Assembly: GCA_963765105.1 (NCBI GenBank)
Contig: CAVXUW010000004.1
Span: 868,001 to 932,000 of the forward strand
Length of the DNA: 64,000 nt
Reading direction: 5' to 3'
Source: CALMEC01 sp963765105
GTDB taxonomy: Bacteria > Actinomycetota > Thermoleophilia > Miltoncostaeales > Miltoncostaeaceae
Shown: piece by piece, positions 48,926 to 57,348 of the stretch
How the letters are laid out: the number at the start of each line of letters is the position of its first letter
Numbering within the stretch: position 1 is the first letter of the stretch
Made by a program: the position numbers and the translations under genes
The notes under the pieces: generated by a model
What the model saw: the letters and a program-made list of their open reading frames with translations, nothing else
Database searches by the model: none
Told to the model about the DNA's origin: nothing

Positions 48926-50258
48926 CGAGGGGCCTTTCCTCGGGGTAGCGGAACAGGCGACCATGCTCGCGCAGAACGAGCGCCACCGCCAGCGTCAACG
49001 GCCCCACCCGGCCCAGGTACATCAGCCCGATCAGGATGAGATCCCCGGCCCCGGAGAGCTTCGGGGTGATTCCGGTTGAGAGCCCGACGGTCGCAAATGC
49101 CGAGATCGACTCGAACAGCGTCTCGGTGAAGCCGAAGCTCGATGTGAGCATCAAACCGAGGGCGCCGAGCACGACGAGGTTCACTCCGGCGAAGGCAACG
49201 GTCAAAGCCTGACGCTGCGCCGGCCCGGGAATGCGCCGGCGAAATGCCGTCACATCGGAGTATCCGCGGGCCTCGGCGATCGCGATGAGCGCAAGCAGCG
49301 CGAACGTCGTGACCTTGATACCGCCGGCCGTGGAACCACTCCCGCCGCCGGCGAACATCAACATGTTGGTGACCAAAAGCCCCTCTGGATCCATCTGGCC
49401 ATAGTCAATGGAGTTGAACCCCGCAGTCCGGGGGACAACCGAGGCGAAGAACCCGGCAAGCACCTTTCCCGGGGCCGAAAGCGCCCCGAGTGTTCCCTCG
49501 TTGTTCCACTCGGTGGCGGTGATCATCACCCACCCGACGACAAGCAGGATTGCCGTGGTCGCCAAGGTGAGTCGGGTATGCAAACTCCACCGGCTCGGTG
49601 TGCGCCCACGTTTGCGCAGATCGAGCCACACCGGAAAGCCGATACCGCCCAAGATGATGGCGGCGGAGATCGTGATGGTGATCGTGGGATCGGTCACGTA
49701 GCCGATGAGGTTGTCGGAGAACAAAGCGAAGCCCGCGTTGTTGAACGCAGAGACCGAATGAAAGACCCCTCGCCAAATGCCCGTGCCGAAGCTGGCGCCA
49801 TCCGCCCAGAAACGCACGGTCAAGATCGCGGCGCATACTGTCTCCGCCAGGAAGCTGAAGGCCAACACGGCGATCACGACGCTCTTGACGTCGCCCAGGT
49901 TGATCGATCCCCGTTCGACGCGGGCCATCATGCGCCCCCGCAGGCCAATGCGCTTCGACACAAGGAGGAACAGGAGCGACGCCCCGGTCATGATCCCGAA
50001 ACCGCCCACCTGGATGAGCAGCATGATCATGCCTTGGCCGAACGGCGTCCAGTAGGCGGCGGTGTCGACAACCGTGAGCCCGGTGACGCACACCGAAGAC
50101 GTCGACGTGAAAAGCGCCTTCAAAAACGGGGCACCACCCGAGCCCGTTGTCGAGATCGGCAACATCAGCAATGCCGTGCCGGTAAGGATCGCAACGATGA
50201 ATCCCAGCGCAACCGCTTTGGACGGGTTCGGGGGGCCGTTGGCTTGGGAGCGGGGCAT
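48918..50258 (-). CDS. trkH: TrkH/KtrB potassium uptake channel subunit
   Basis: 446 residues with the four-fold helix-pore-helix organisation of SKT transporters. Selectivity-filter segments include TSSVCVTGLTVVDTA, FNNAGFALFSDNL, PRTAGFNSIDYGQ and ATVGLSTGITPKLSGAGDL, each with a filter Gly. The last lies before the C-terminal MYLGRVGPLTLAVALVL. It forms the membrane pore of the K+ uptake system with the overlapping trkA product. Start ATG 50258. Confidence 0.94.
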   Translation of the reverse strand: MPRSQANGPPNPSKAVALGFIVAILTGTALLMLPISTTGSGGAPFLKALFTSTSSVCVTGLTVVDTAAYWTPFGQGMIMLLIQVGGFGIMTGASLLFLLVSKRIGLRGRMMARVERGSINLGDVKSVVIAVLAFSFLAETVCAAILTVRFWADGASFGTGIWRGVFHSVSAFNNAGFALFSDNLIGYVTDPTITITISAAIILGGIGFPVWLDLRKRGRTPSRWSLHTRLTLATTAILLVVGWVMITATEWNNEGTLGALSAPGKVLAGFFASVVPRTAGFNSIDYGQMDPEGLLVTNMLMFAGGGSGSTAGGIKVTTFALLALIAIAEARGYSDVTAFRRRIPGPAQRQALTVAFAGVNLVVLGALGLMLTSSFGFTETLFESISAFATVGLSTGITPKLSGAGDLILIGLMYLGRVGPLTLAVALVLREHGRLFRYPEERPLVG

Positions 50259-50395
50259 CGACAGTGGAGGTTATCCGGGCCCGCGGACCGACGTTACGGA
50301 GCCGACCGTGCGAACACCACTCGGGCCCGGTCCTTGACGACTACCCGCGAGACGCGGCAGGCTGTCGAGATGACCACCGACCAGACCACCGACCA

Positions 50396-50884
50396 ATGCT
50401 GATCGCCTTGCTGCGCCATGGCCCGGCGGAGGACACCGGTCCGCGAACCGGCTGGCAGGACGAACCGCGCGAACTCACGGACGACGGTCGTGTGCGTATC
50501 GGCGCCGCGGCGCGTGGGATTTCCCGCCTCAACCTCGGAATCGAGCGGATCGTCACGAGCCCCCTTGTGCGCTGTCTCGAGACGGCCCAAATCGTGGGTG
50601 ACGCCATCGCGGTACCGCCTCAGACGGTGACGCGACTGCAGCCAGGCCTCTCCGCCGAGGTGCTGCTCGATGTGTTGCATGAGCACGCCGACGCCACCAC
50701 CGTGCTCGTGTGCGGCCACCAGCCGGATCTGAGCCTGGTCACCGCCCACCTCATCGACGGTGGGGCAGTCGAGTTCAAGAAGGGCGCCCTGGCAGTGATC
50801 GACCTGGACGTGCTGCGCCAGGGCGAAGGGTTTCTTCGGGCTCTGTACCCACCGGCCGCGCTTCGCGCGCTGGGCGGCGCGTGA
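50396..50884 (+). CDS. sixA: SixA-type phosphohistidine phosphatase
   Basis: 162 residues from ATG 50396. The histidine-phosphatase RHG motif is LIALLRHGPAED at the N-terminus. LTDDGRVRIGAAARGI, IVTSPLVRCLETAQIV and the second catalytic His in VLVCGHQPDLSLVTAHLI follow. No N-terminal leader. SixA proteins dephosphorylate HPt or PTSNtr phosphohistidines. No histidine kinase lies nearby. It is divergent from trkH. Confidence 0.85.
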   Translation: MLIALLRHGPAEDTGPRTGWQDEPRELTDDGRVRIGAAARGISRLNLGIERIVTSPLVRCLETAQIVGDAIAVPPQTVTRLQPGLSAEVLLDVLHEHADATTVLVCGHQPDLSLVTAHLIDGGAVEFKKGALAVIDLDVLRQGEGFLRALYPPAALRALGGA

Positions 50885-50887
50885 CGT

Positions 50888-51247
50888 CTACGGCTCGGGA
50901 ACCGGGACCAGGGAGCGGGTAAACAGCATCTGAAGCTCGGGCGACAAGAGCGACGGGGCGATCTCGACGATGCGCGTGAGAAGCTCGCGGCGTTTCCCAA
51001 CAGCCTTCTCGTGGAGGGCTCCCCAGCCGGCGACCTCCGCCTTGTTGTTGCTATCGGCGAGGTCCGCCATGGTCATGGCAATCTTCTCCATGATCTGCGG
51101 CCCGGTGAGCATGGTGTGGGCGTCGACGAGCATGATGAGCCGGATCCAACCCTGGCTGCCGTGTGAACGAGCGTTGTGAGTCCATTCTGGAGAGACGTGC
51201 GGCTCGATTTCCGTGACGAACGCCTCCCAGGCGTCGACCTCGCTCAC
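50888..51247 (-). CDS. hypothetical protein
   Basis: 119 residues, predicted mostly helical: MSEVDAWEAFVTEIEPHVSP, then EWTHNARSHGSQGWIRLIML and IMEKIAMTMADLADSNNKAE, with a final AVGKRRELLTRIVEIAPSLL. Soluble, no signal or membrane helix. I do not recognise the family. Its ATG overlaps the stop of the SHOCT gene by 4 nt, so it is the third gene of an overlapping operon with the SHOCT and glycine-rich proteins. Confidence 0.75.
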   Translation of the reverse strand: MSEVDAWEAFVTEIEPHVSPEWTHNARSHGSQGWIRLIMLVDAHTMLTGPQIMEKIAMTMADLADSNNKAEVAGWGALHEKAVGKRRELLTRIVEIAPSLLSPELQMLFTRSLVPVPEP

Positions 51248-51513
51248 ACGATCTTCTTCAACAATTCGGCCTTCTTTTCGTTGAACTCGGCTTCGGTCAC
51301 GAAGCCGCGGTCCTTGAGTTCGCCCAAGCGCTCGATCTGGTCGAGTGGCGAGCCCTGATGATCGTTGCCCCCGCCGACCACTTTGCCGGCAAAGCCCTTG
51401 GCATCCCCCATCGCTTCTTTTGCCACTCCGCGTGCTTGGTCGAGGAGTTTTCCGATCTCGACGCCGACCTCGCGGAGGGTGCGGCGAAGATCCTCACTCT
51501 GCTGCTCGTTCAT
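51244..51513 (-). CDS. SHOCT-domain small protein
   Basis: 89 residues. An N-terminal amphipathic helix (LRRTLREVGVEIGKLLDQAR) and Gly-rich linker precede the C-terminal SHOCT motif DQIERLGELKDRGFVTEAEF, NEKKAELLKKIV. SHOCT modules mediate oligomerisation or partner binding. It overlaps both neighbours by 4 nt (ATGA), implying a fixed stoichiometry with them. Confidence 0.87.
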   Translation of the reverse strand: MNEQQSEDLRRTLREVGVEIGKLLDQARGVAKEAMGDAKGFAGKVVGGGNDHQGSPLDQIERLGELKDRGFVTEAEFNEKKAELLKKIV

Positions 51514-52169
51514 GCCCCAAGACTAGCGCGCACAGAACGCCGGGGGGTTTCACCCTCCACCGCCACATCCTGCCCCACAACCGCACCGCCACCGCCACCG
51601 TCCCCGCCGACCCCGCCGCCGCAACCGCCAAAGGCGGATGATCGCCTGAGGTCTCCGCGTCGCACGTCATGGTCGGCGCGAGCCGCGCGCCGTAGGTCAC
51701 CAACTCGATAGGCACACCCGTTCGTCGCGCCGGTCAGCGCGTCCACCGTGAACAGAACCGGGAGCGCCGTGGCGGTCGTCGCGTTTGTTCCCGTCCACCG
51801 ACACGCAGCCACCCAGGTCTCGACCAAGCCAAACTCACGGTGGCTCTTTCCTCCATCCCGGAATGCCTCCGCTGGCGCGTGATGGAGGTAGTTGCCGAAT
51901 GCCCGCCGACAGAAGGCGTGGTAGTCGACAGTGAAGAGGATGAACGTGTGCCAGGCGTCATCCACGACAACGGAGGGCATTGCGAGGAAGCACCGTTCTT
52001 CACGGTTCTCGCGACAGAGCTGGAACCACTCGCGCAGGCCGTCGAACGCGAGCTGGGTCTGCTCGTCGTTGAGACCCCGCCGTCCCTCGCCAAACCGTGT
52101 AGTGACACCCGGCGGGAACGTGTACTCATCAATGAACCGCCGCCGGCGCTGGTCTGTGAAACCGAACAT
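51510..52169 (-). CDS. glycine-rich-tailed protein with WHxF domain
   Basis: 219 residues. The N-terminal domain contains FIDEYTFPPGVTTRFGEGRR, ERCFLAMPSVVVDDAWHTFI, LFTVDYHAFCRRAFGNYLHH, a motif set seen in glycine-rich domain-containing bacterial proteins. The C-terminal third contains FGGCGGGVGGDGGGGG and resembles the Cys/Gly tails of TIGR04222-like proteins. Function is unknown. It is the first gene of the three-gene overlapping operon and lies downstream of the acyl-CoA synthetase gene on the same strand. Confidence 0.75.
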   Translation of the reverse strand: MFGFTDQRRRRFIDEYTFPPGVTTRFGEGRRGLNDEQTQLAFDGLREWFQLCRENREERCFLAMPSVVVDDAWHTFILFTVDYHAFCRRAFGNYLHHAPAEAFRDGGKSHREFGLVETWVAACRWTGTNATTATALPVLFTVDALTGATNGCAYRVGDLRRAARADHDVRRGDLRRSSAFGGCGGGVGGDGGGGGAVVGQDVAVEGETPRRSVRASLGA

Positions 52170-52296
52170 GGCAACCGCCTTTCATGAGGGTCGCCGTGAC
52201 GTTAGGACCGGCCATGAAACGTGGCAAGAGTTCGATCCCCAGACAATCACATGGTGAGATGCATTCTCTTAATGCAAGACACGGGGCGATTTCGGG

Positions 52297-53868
52297 TCAG
52301 TTGATTCGCCGGTCTCGCCCCGTCCACTCCCTGTCGCGAAGGACGTTCTTGCGGATCTTTCCGGTGGAGGTCTTCGGCAGTTCGCAGAACTCGACCGCAT
52401 CGGGACACTTGAAGTGGGCGAGCCGTGCGCGGCAGAAAGCGACGAGCTCTGACGCGTCCACGCTCATCCCGTCCCGCAGGGTCACGAACGCTTTGGGCCG
52501 CTCTCCCCAATGGTCATCAGGGATGGCCACAACCGCGCACTCACCCACGGCGGGGTGGGCACAGATCGTCTGCTCCACCTCGATCGTGGAGATGTTCTCG
52601 CCACCCGAGATGATGATGTCCTTCGACCGGTCGCGCAACTCGATGGCGCCATCCGGATGCCAAACCGCCACGTCGCCCGAGTGAAACCACCCGCCGCGAA
52701 ATGCCTCCACCGTCTCAGCGTCCTGGGCGAAGTAACCCTTCATGACGTTGTTTCCCCGCATGACGACCTCGCCCATGGTCGTACCATCGCGCGGAATGTC
52801 GTTCATCTCGTCGTCCACGACGCGCACGGCGTCGGTGACGGTGTACGCATGGCCCTGTTGTGCGAGCCGCCGGGCGCGATCGTCGTCGTCGATACCCGCC
52901 CAGTCGGGAAGTTCGCGGCACACGGTGTGCGGCCCATACGTCTCGGTGAGTCCGTAGACGTGCACCGGACGAAAGCCGAGGTCACCGAGGCGGCCCAGAA
53001 GCGTGGGCGACGGAGGGGCTCCCGCCACGAGCACCGTGATCTCCCGCGCGAGGGGGCGGGCATCGGCGTGGTTGACGATCGCCGTGTGGACGGTGGGCGC
53101 CCCGTTGTAGTGGGTGACCCCCTCCGTGTCGATCAGCTCCCACACACGCCCGGGGTCGACCGCCCGCAGGCACAGGTGGGTGCCTCCCGCGGCCGTCACC
53201 GCCCACGGGAAAGACCAGCCGTTGCAGTGGAACATCGGCAGAGTCCAGAGGTAGACCGACCCCGGTCCCAGGCCCGACTCGACCACCTCGCCGACGGCGT
53301 TCAGGTAGCAGCCGCGGTGAGTTGCCATGACACCCTTCGGGCGGCCGGTCGTGCCCGAGGTGTAGTTGATCGAGATCGTGTCCTCCTCGTCCCGCAACCA
53401 CGACTCCAGCGGCTGGTCGGACCCGGTCGCGAGAAACGCTTCATATGGGTCGTCGGAGCTACCGGTGTCGTCGATCACGAAACGTTCGATTGCGACGCCG
53501 TCGACAAGGTGTACCAGGGTCCGGTCGACCAGCACCATGCGCGCGCCAGAATGCTCGAGCACGTACCGCGTCTCATCGGCGTTGAGACGTGTGTTGACCG
53601 GCACCATGATGCCTCCGGCGGTCGGGATGGCCAGATGGGCCTCCAACATCGCCGGGATGTTCGGCGCGAGAATCGCGACCCGGTCATGGTGCTGGAGCCC
53701 CCACCCACGAAGCGCTGAGGCAAGCCGGTTGCAGCGGACCGCGAGCTCGCGGTAGGTGAACCGTCGGTCACCGTGAACGACCGCCGTGCGCTCGGCGTGA
53801 ACGACAGCTGATCGGGCAAGAAACGCCGCCGGTGTCAGCTCGGTGCGATAGACCCGCTCGTTGGTCAC
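52297..53868 (-). CDS. AMP-forming acyl-CoA synthetase
   Basis: 523 residues from GTG 53868 (VTNERVYRTELTPAAF). The ANL adenylation signatures are complete: P-loop YTSGTTGRPKGVMATHRG, A4-A5 motifs WTLPMFHCNGWSF and VYGLTETYGP, A7 GWFHSGDVAVWHPDG, A8 DRSKDIIISGGENIS, and the A10 lysine in PKTSTGKIRKNVL. It activates a carboxylic acid with ATP and transfers it to CoA, most like medium/long-chain fatty or aromatic acid ligases. The chain-length preference cannot be read. Confidence 0.92.
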   Translation of the reverse strand: MTNERVYRTELTPAAFLARSAVVHAERTAVVHGDRRFTYRELAVRCNRLASALRGWGLQHHDRVAILAPNIPAMLEAHLAIPTAGGIMVPVNTRLNADETRYVLEHSGARMVLVDRTLVHLVDGVAIERFVIDDTGSSDDPYEAFLATGSDQPLESWLRDEEDTISINYTSGTTGRPKGVMATHRGCYLNAVGEVVESGLGPGSVYLWTLPMFHCNGWSFPWAVTAAGGTHLCLRAVDPGRVWELIDTEGVTHYNGAPTVHTAIVNHADARPLAREITVLVAGAPPSPTLLGRLGDLGFRPVHVYGLTETYGPHTVCRELPDWAGIDDDDRARRLAQQGHAYTVTDAVRVVDDEMNDIPRDGTTMGEVVMRGNNVMKGYFAQDAETVEAFRGGWFHSGDVAVWHPDGAIELRDRSKDIIISGGENISTIEVEQTICAHPAVGECAVVAIPDDHWGERPKAFVTLRDGMSVDASELVAFCRARLAHFKCPDAVEFCELPKTSTGKIRKNVLRDREWTGRDRRIN

Positions 53869-53996
53869 GGTGGCTTCCCGGTCGTTTCGGAACGGGCAGA
53901 CACTACCGTCGCAGTTGCGTCGGCACGATCGCCCTGAGAGCATCCGTAACCAAACGGTTACTCTATGGCCCAACGATCGACCGAAGGGAGCACGAC

Positions 53997-54410
53997 GTGA
54001 CAACGACAGGTGACGGCACCGCGCAGAGCCCGTGGCAGTTGACGACACCGAGCGGTCAAGGGACATTCACGATGTACCGGGATGAGGCGGCCGATCCTCC
54101 GGCGTTGGTCTGCACTGTCGGAAAGACCGAGCTGCGGTATCAGCTGCGCTGCCTCGAGGATCTCAAGGTAATGCTGGCCGACCACGGCGATTGGATGGCG
54201 CTGGGGAGCGCCGACGAGCAGAAGCCGGCTGCCGATGGCACGGTCGAGGCGTGGGCGCGGTCGGCCGACAACCCGGTGGGCGGGTGGTACGGACTCAAGA
54301 AAGGGCTTCGGGGTCGGTTTGCGAACTACGTCCCCCCGCTCATGGAGGTGCTTGGCCTCGCCGAGGTGGAGCACAACGCCAGGAGCAACCGGATGCGAGC
54401 GACTACATGA
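53997..54410 (+). CDS. hypothetical protein, first gene of an SRPBCC/ArsR operon
   Basis: 137 residues from GTG 53997 with GAAGGGAG nine bases upstream. WQLTTPSGQGTFTMYRDEAA, LVCTVGKTELRYQLRCLEDL and LADHGDWMALGSADEQKPAA are followed by NPVGGWYGLKKGLRGRFANY. Proteins of this pattern occur in actinobacteria, but I cannot name a domain with confidence. Its stop overlaps the next ATG (ATGA), so it belongs to the four-gene operon that continues with SRPBCC, ArsR and AHSA1 genes. Confidence 0.78.
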   Translation: MTTTGDGTAQSPWQLTTPSGQGTFTMYRDEAADPPALVCTVGKTELRYQLRCLEDLKVMLADHGDWMALGSADEQKPAADGTVEAWARSADNPVGGWYGLKKGLRGRFANYVPPLMEVLGLAEVEHNARSNRMRATT

Positions 54411-54826
54411 AGCGGTTCGCCGCGAGCACGTCGATCGCCGCGTCGCCCGCCTCTCTCTGGGCGCTGCTGACCGATGGGCCCGCCTATCCCTCGTGGAACC
54501 CCACGGTCCAGTCCATCGACGGAAGAATCGCGCTTGGTGAGCGCATCACCGTCCGTGCGACGATCAGCCCTGGGCGCGCGTTTCCGGTGAGGGTCACGGA
54601 GTTCGTTCCCGAGGAGCGCATGGTGTGGACCGGTGGGATGCCGCTGGGCCTGTTTACCGGCGAACGCACGTTTATCCTGGGCTCGGACGCGGGAAGCGTT
54701 ACTTTCGACATGCGCGAGGAGTATCGCGGCTTGATGGCCGGGCTCGTCACCAGGTCGATCCCCGACTTGCAGCCGGCCTTCGAGGAGTTCGCCGAAGCGC
54801 TCAGGACCAAAGCGGAGGCCGTTTGA
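54407..54826 (+). CDS. SRPBCC-family protein
   Basis: 139 residues from ATG 54407. The polyketide-cyclase-like grip fold reads ASTSIAASPASLWALLTDGP, YPSWNPTVQSIDGRIALGER, VTEFVPEERMVWTGGMPLGL, and a final helix LVTRSIPDLQPAFEEFAEAL. It would bind a hydrophobic ligand. It overlaps the hypothetical gene upstream and the ArsR gene downstream by 4 nt each. Confidence 0.87.
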   Translation: MKRFAASTSIAASPASLWALLTDGPAYPSWNPTVQSIDGRIALGERITVRATISPGRAFPVRVTEFVPEERMVWTGGMPLGLFTGERTFILGSDAGSVTFDMREEYRGLMAGLVTRSIPDLQPAFEEFAEALRTKAEAV

Positions 54827-55152
54827 CCAACCACGCCGCCGTTAAACGTTTCCAGGCACTTGGCGACGAGCAGCGCCTTGCGATCGTCGAGCTTCTGCGT
54901 GAACGCAAGCTCTCAGTCGGGGAGATCGCAGACGCGCTTCCGGTGAGTCGACCGGCCGTCTCTCGTCATCTGCGCCTCCTGAAAGACGCAGGGATCGTCG
55001 ACGACACGCCGGCCGGGACGCGCCGGATATATGCACTCCGAGCCGGGGCAGTTGAAGAACTGGCTCGATACCTCGACGACATGTGGGACGATGCTCTCCG
55101 ACGGTTCGTGATGCTTGCGGACCACACGACCCGACGTGGTGAGGATGGCTGA
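54823..55152 (+). CDS. ArsR-family transcriptional regulator
   Basis: 109 residues from TTG 54823, which overlaps the previous stop (TTGA). The wHTH is FQALGDEQRLAIVELLRERK, LSVGEIADALPVSRPAVSRH, LRLLKDAGIVDDTPAGTRRI. The C-terminal helix LARYLDDMWDDALRRFVML belongs to the subgroup linked to AHSA1 proteins. It is the probable regulator of its own operon. A metal site is not evident. Confidence 0.9.
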   Translation: MTNHAAVKRFQALGDEQRLAIVELLRERKLSVGEIADALPVSRPAVSRHLRLLKDAGIVDDTPAGTRRIYALRAGAVEELARYLDDMWDDALRRFVMLADHTTRRGEDG

Positions 55153-55603
55153 CGATGTCTTGCGCGTCGAGCGCTCGGTCCTCGTCGCGTGCGCACCCGC
55201 GGACGCGTTCGACCTGTGGACGCGGCGACTGCATGTGTGGTGGCCCCTGGCAACCCATTCGTTCGGACGCCTCGACGCCACCAGTGTCGAGATCGAGCCC
55301 CGGGTGGGTGGAGAGATCATCGAACGCTCACATGACGGGTCGTCGCGCCCGTGGGGAACGGTCCTCGTCTGGGATCCGCCGCACCTCTTGCGCCACACGT
55401 GGTACCTCGGGTTCACGCCGGAGCAGGCCACCGAAGTTGAGGTCCGTTTCGCGGCAGCTGAGGGCGGTCAGACGCGGGTAACCGTCATCCAGACGGGGTT
55501 CGAACGACTTGGATCCGATGCACGACCGCGACGCGACGGAAACGAATCCGGCTGGGCCGCGGTCATGCCGTGCTACGTGGCCGCATTGCCGCCACCGAGA
55601 TAG
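55145..55603 (+). CDS. AHSA1-like SRPBCC protein
   Basis: 152 residues from ATG 55145, overlapping the ArsR gene by 8 nt. LRVERSVLVACAPADAFDLW, HVWWPLATHSFGRLDATSVE, VGGEIIERSHDGSSRPWGTV, LVWDPPHLLRHTWYLGFTPE and a C-terminal helix give the AHSA1 fold. It is the classic partner of the upstream ArsR regulator. Ligand unknown. A bidirectional terminator lies just after the stop. Confidence 0.9.
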   Translation: MADDVLRVERSVLVACAPADAFDLWTRRLHVWWPLATHSFGRLDATSVEIEPRVGGEIIERSHDGSSRPWGTVLVWDPPHLLRHTWYLGFTPEQATEVEVRFAAAEGGQTRVTVIQTGFERLGSDARPRRDGNESGWAAVMPCYVAALPPPR

Positions 55604-55620
55604 CGCGGCAAGAGACATCG

Positions 55621-55651
55621 TTTGCCGGAGGGCACCAGGCCCTCCGGCAAA
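55621..55651. terminator. bidirectional terminator between AHSA1 gene and gltA
   Basis: A perfect 13-bp stem: TTTGCCGGAGGGC (55621-55633), loop ACCAG, GCCCTCCGGCAAA (55639-55651). It lies between convergent genes and serves both strands by symmetry. Confidence 0.8.
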
Positions 55652-55668
55652 CGAACGAACCGTGACTG

Positions 55669-57000
55669 TTACTTGCGCTTCGTCATGGGGACGTAGGCGC
55701 GTTCACCGTATCCGGTGTAGATCTGACGGGGGCGGGAGATCTTCTGGTCGTTGTCGGCGATCATCTCGTTCCACTGTGCGAGCCAGCCGGGCATGCGGCC
55801 GACGGCGAACATGACAGTGAACATCTCGGACGGCAGCTTGAGCGCCTCGTAGATGAGCCCCGAGTAGAAGTCAACGTTCGGGTAGAGCTTGCGCGAGACG
55901 AAGAACTCGTCTTCCAGGGCGATCTTCTCGAGCTCGACGGCGACCTCGAGTAGCGGGTTGACGCCAGTGACCTTGAACACGTCGTGCGCCGTTTTGTGCA
56001 CGATCGTCGCGCGCGGGTCGTAGTTCTTGTAGACCCGGTGACCGAAGCCCATGAGAAGCTCTTTGCGATCTTTGACGCCTTGCACGAAGGCCGGGATGTT
56101 CTTCTTGTCGCCGATACGGCGAAGCATCTTCAGCACCGACTCGTTGGCGCCTCCGTGAAGGGGGCCGTAGAGGGCGGCCACACCGGCGGATGCGGCCTGG
56201 TACACGTCGGTCTCCGAGGAGCCGACGCTGCGTACCGCGCTGGTGGAGCAGTTCTGCTCATGATCGGCGTGGAGGATGAGGAGGATGTCGAGGGCCTTCT
56301 CGATACGCGGATCAAAGCTGTACTCGACACCGCTCTGGTCGAACATCATGTGCAGCAGGTTCGAGGCGTAGCTGCGCTCGGGGTGCGGGTTCAGCATGCG
56401 ACGGCCGAGATTACGACGGAACGCCCAGGCGCTGATGGTGGGGGTCTTGGCGATGAGACGCACGATCTGCTTCATCCGTGCGTCGGGGTCGGCGAGTTCC
56501 TTGGCCTCCGGGTAGAGCGTGGAGAGACCACCGATGGCGGCTTGAAGGACGGCCATGGGATGGGCGTCGTGCCGGAAGCCGTTGATGACCCGCCGGATGC
56601 TCTCGTCCACGTACATGTGCGCCTGGATCCACTGGTTCCAGTCGTCGAGCTGCTTCTTGTTGGGCAGCTCGCCGTAGTTGAGGAGGTAGGCGACCTCGAC
56701 GAAGCTCGACTTCGCAGCGAGCTGCTCGATGGGGTATCCGCGGTAGCGAAGGATGCCGACGTCGCCGTCGATGAACGTGACCGCGCTCTTGCACGAGGCG
56801 GTGTTCATGAACGCCGGGTCGTAGGTCATCATCCCGAAGTCGGTCTCGTTGACCTTGATGTTGCGCAGGTCGGTCGCCTTGATGGTCTCATCGACGATGG
56901 GCAACTCGTATGTCTTGCCGGTGCGGTTGTCCGTCACCGTCAGCGTCTCTGCGCCAGCTTTCTTTGCCGGCGCTTTCCTCGTCGCCTTTGTCGTCGCCAT
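55669..57000 (-). CDS. gltA: citrate synthase (type II)
   Basis: 443 residues. After a Lys/Ala-rich N-terminal tail (MATTKATRKAPAKKAG) the hexameric-type citrate synthase fold begins. Seen: GILRYRGYPIEQLAAKSSFV, INGFRHDAHPMAVLQAAIGG, catalytic His segments LILHADHEQNCSTSAVR and GPLHGGANESVLKML, MGFGHRVYKNYDPRATIV, and the final catalytic Asp region in YPNVDFYSGLIYEAL. It condenses oxaloacetate and acetyl-CoA to start the TCA cycle. The Lys-rich tail is an extra feature. Confidence 0.97.
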   Translation of the reverse strand: MATTKATRKAPAKKAGAETLTVTDNRTGKTYELPIVDETIKATDLRNIKVNETDFGMMTYDPAFMNTASCKSAVTFIDGDVGILRYRGYPIEQLAAKSSFVEVAYLLNYGELPNKKQLDDWNQWIQAHMYVDESIRRVINGFRHDAHPMAVLQAAIGGLSTLYPEAKELADPDARMKQIVRLIAKTPTISAWAFRRNLGRRMLNPHPERSYASNLLHMMFDQSGVEYSFDPRIEKALDILLILHADHEQNCSTSAVRSVGSSETDVYQAASAGVAALYGPLHGGANESVLKMLRRIGDKKNIPAFVQGVKDRKELLMGFGHRVYKNYDPRATIVHKTAHDVFKVTGVNPLLEVAVELEKIALEDEFFVSRKLYPNVDFYSGLIYEALKLPSEMFTVMFAVGRMPGWLAQWNEMIADNDQKISRPRQIYTGYGERAYVPMTKRK

Positions 57001-57348
57001 AGACCGTCCCTTTGCTCGTGGTACACCCAGGTTTCCGCGCCCCCTGGCGGCTCGGAGGAGTTTACCTGGCCCACTGCCTTTCGGCGATGGCCATCATCCT
57101 CTCGGGGAGGTTCCAGCACGAACGGTGACATCCGGCCCCCGGTTCCGCGGGACTCGCAGGACGCGGGGCTGAGACCTCTGTCATTCATCGGCACCGCCTT
57201 TTCTTGGAAACGGGAGTTCTTTGCCCGCAGACGTGAGACGACCAGTCCGGGTGCTACGCTCCACGTGTCGCTGCCTGTGGGCGGTGGTCTTTTGGCATTT
57301 GCCGCATGAACGTCGCCCGAGGGCGACACCGCATAACGGAGGAATTCA
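57001..57348. other. 348-bp divergent promoter region (gltA / NYN gene)
   Basis: No gene is supported. On the plus strand GGAGG precedes ATG 57349. I see no strong sigma70 boxes or dyads; both promoters must lie here. Confidence 0.5.

Noticed and set aside
55984..57309. 441-codon plus-strand frame opposite citrate synthase
   Set aside because: Antisense of a highly conserved enzyme, composition typical of a shadow frame.
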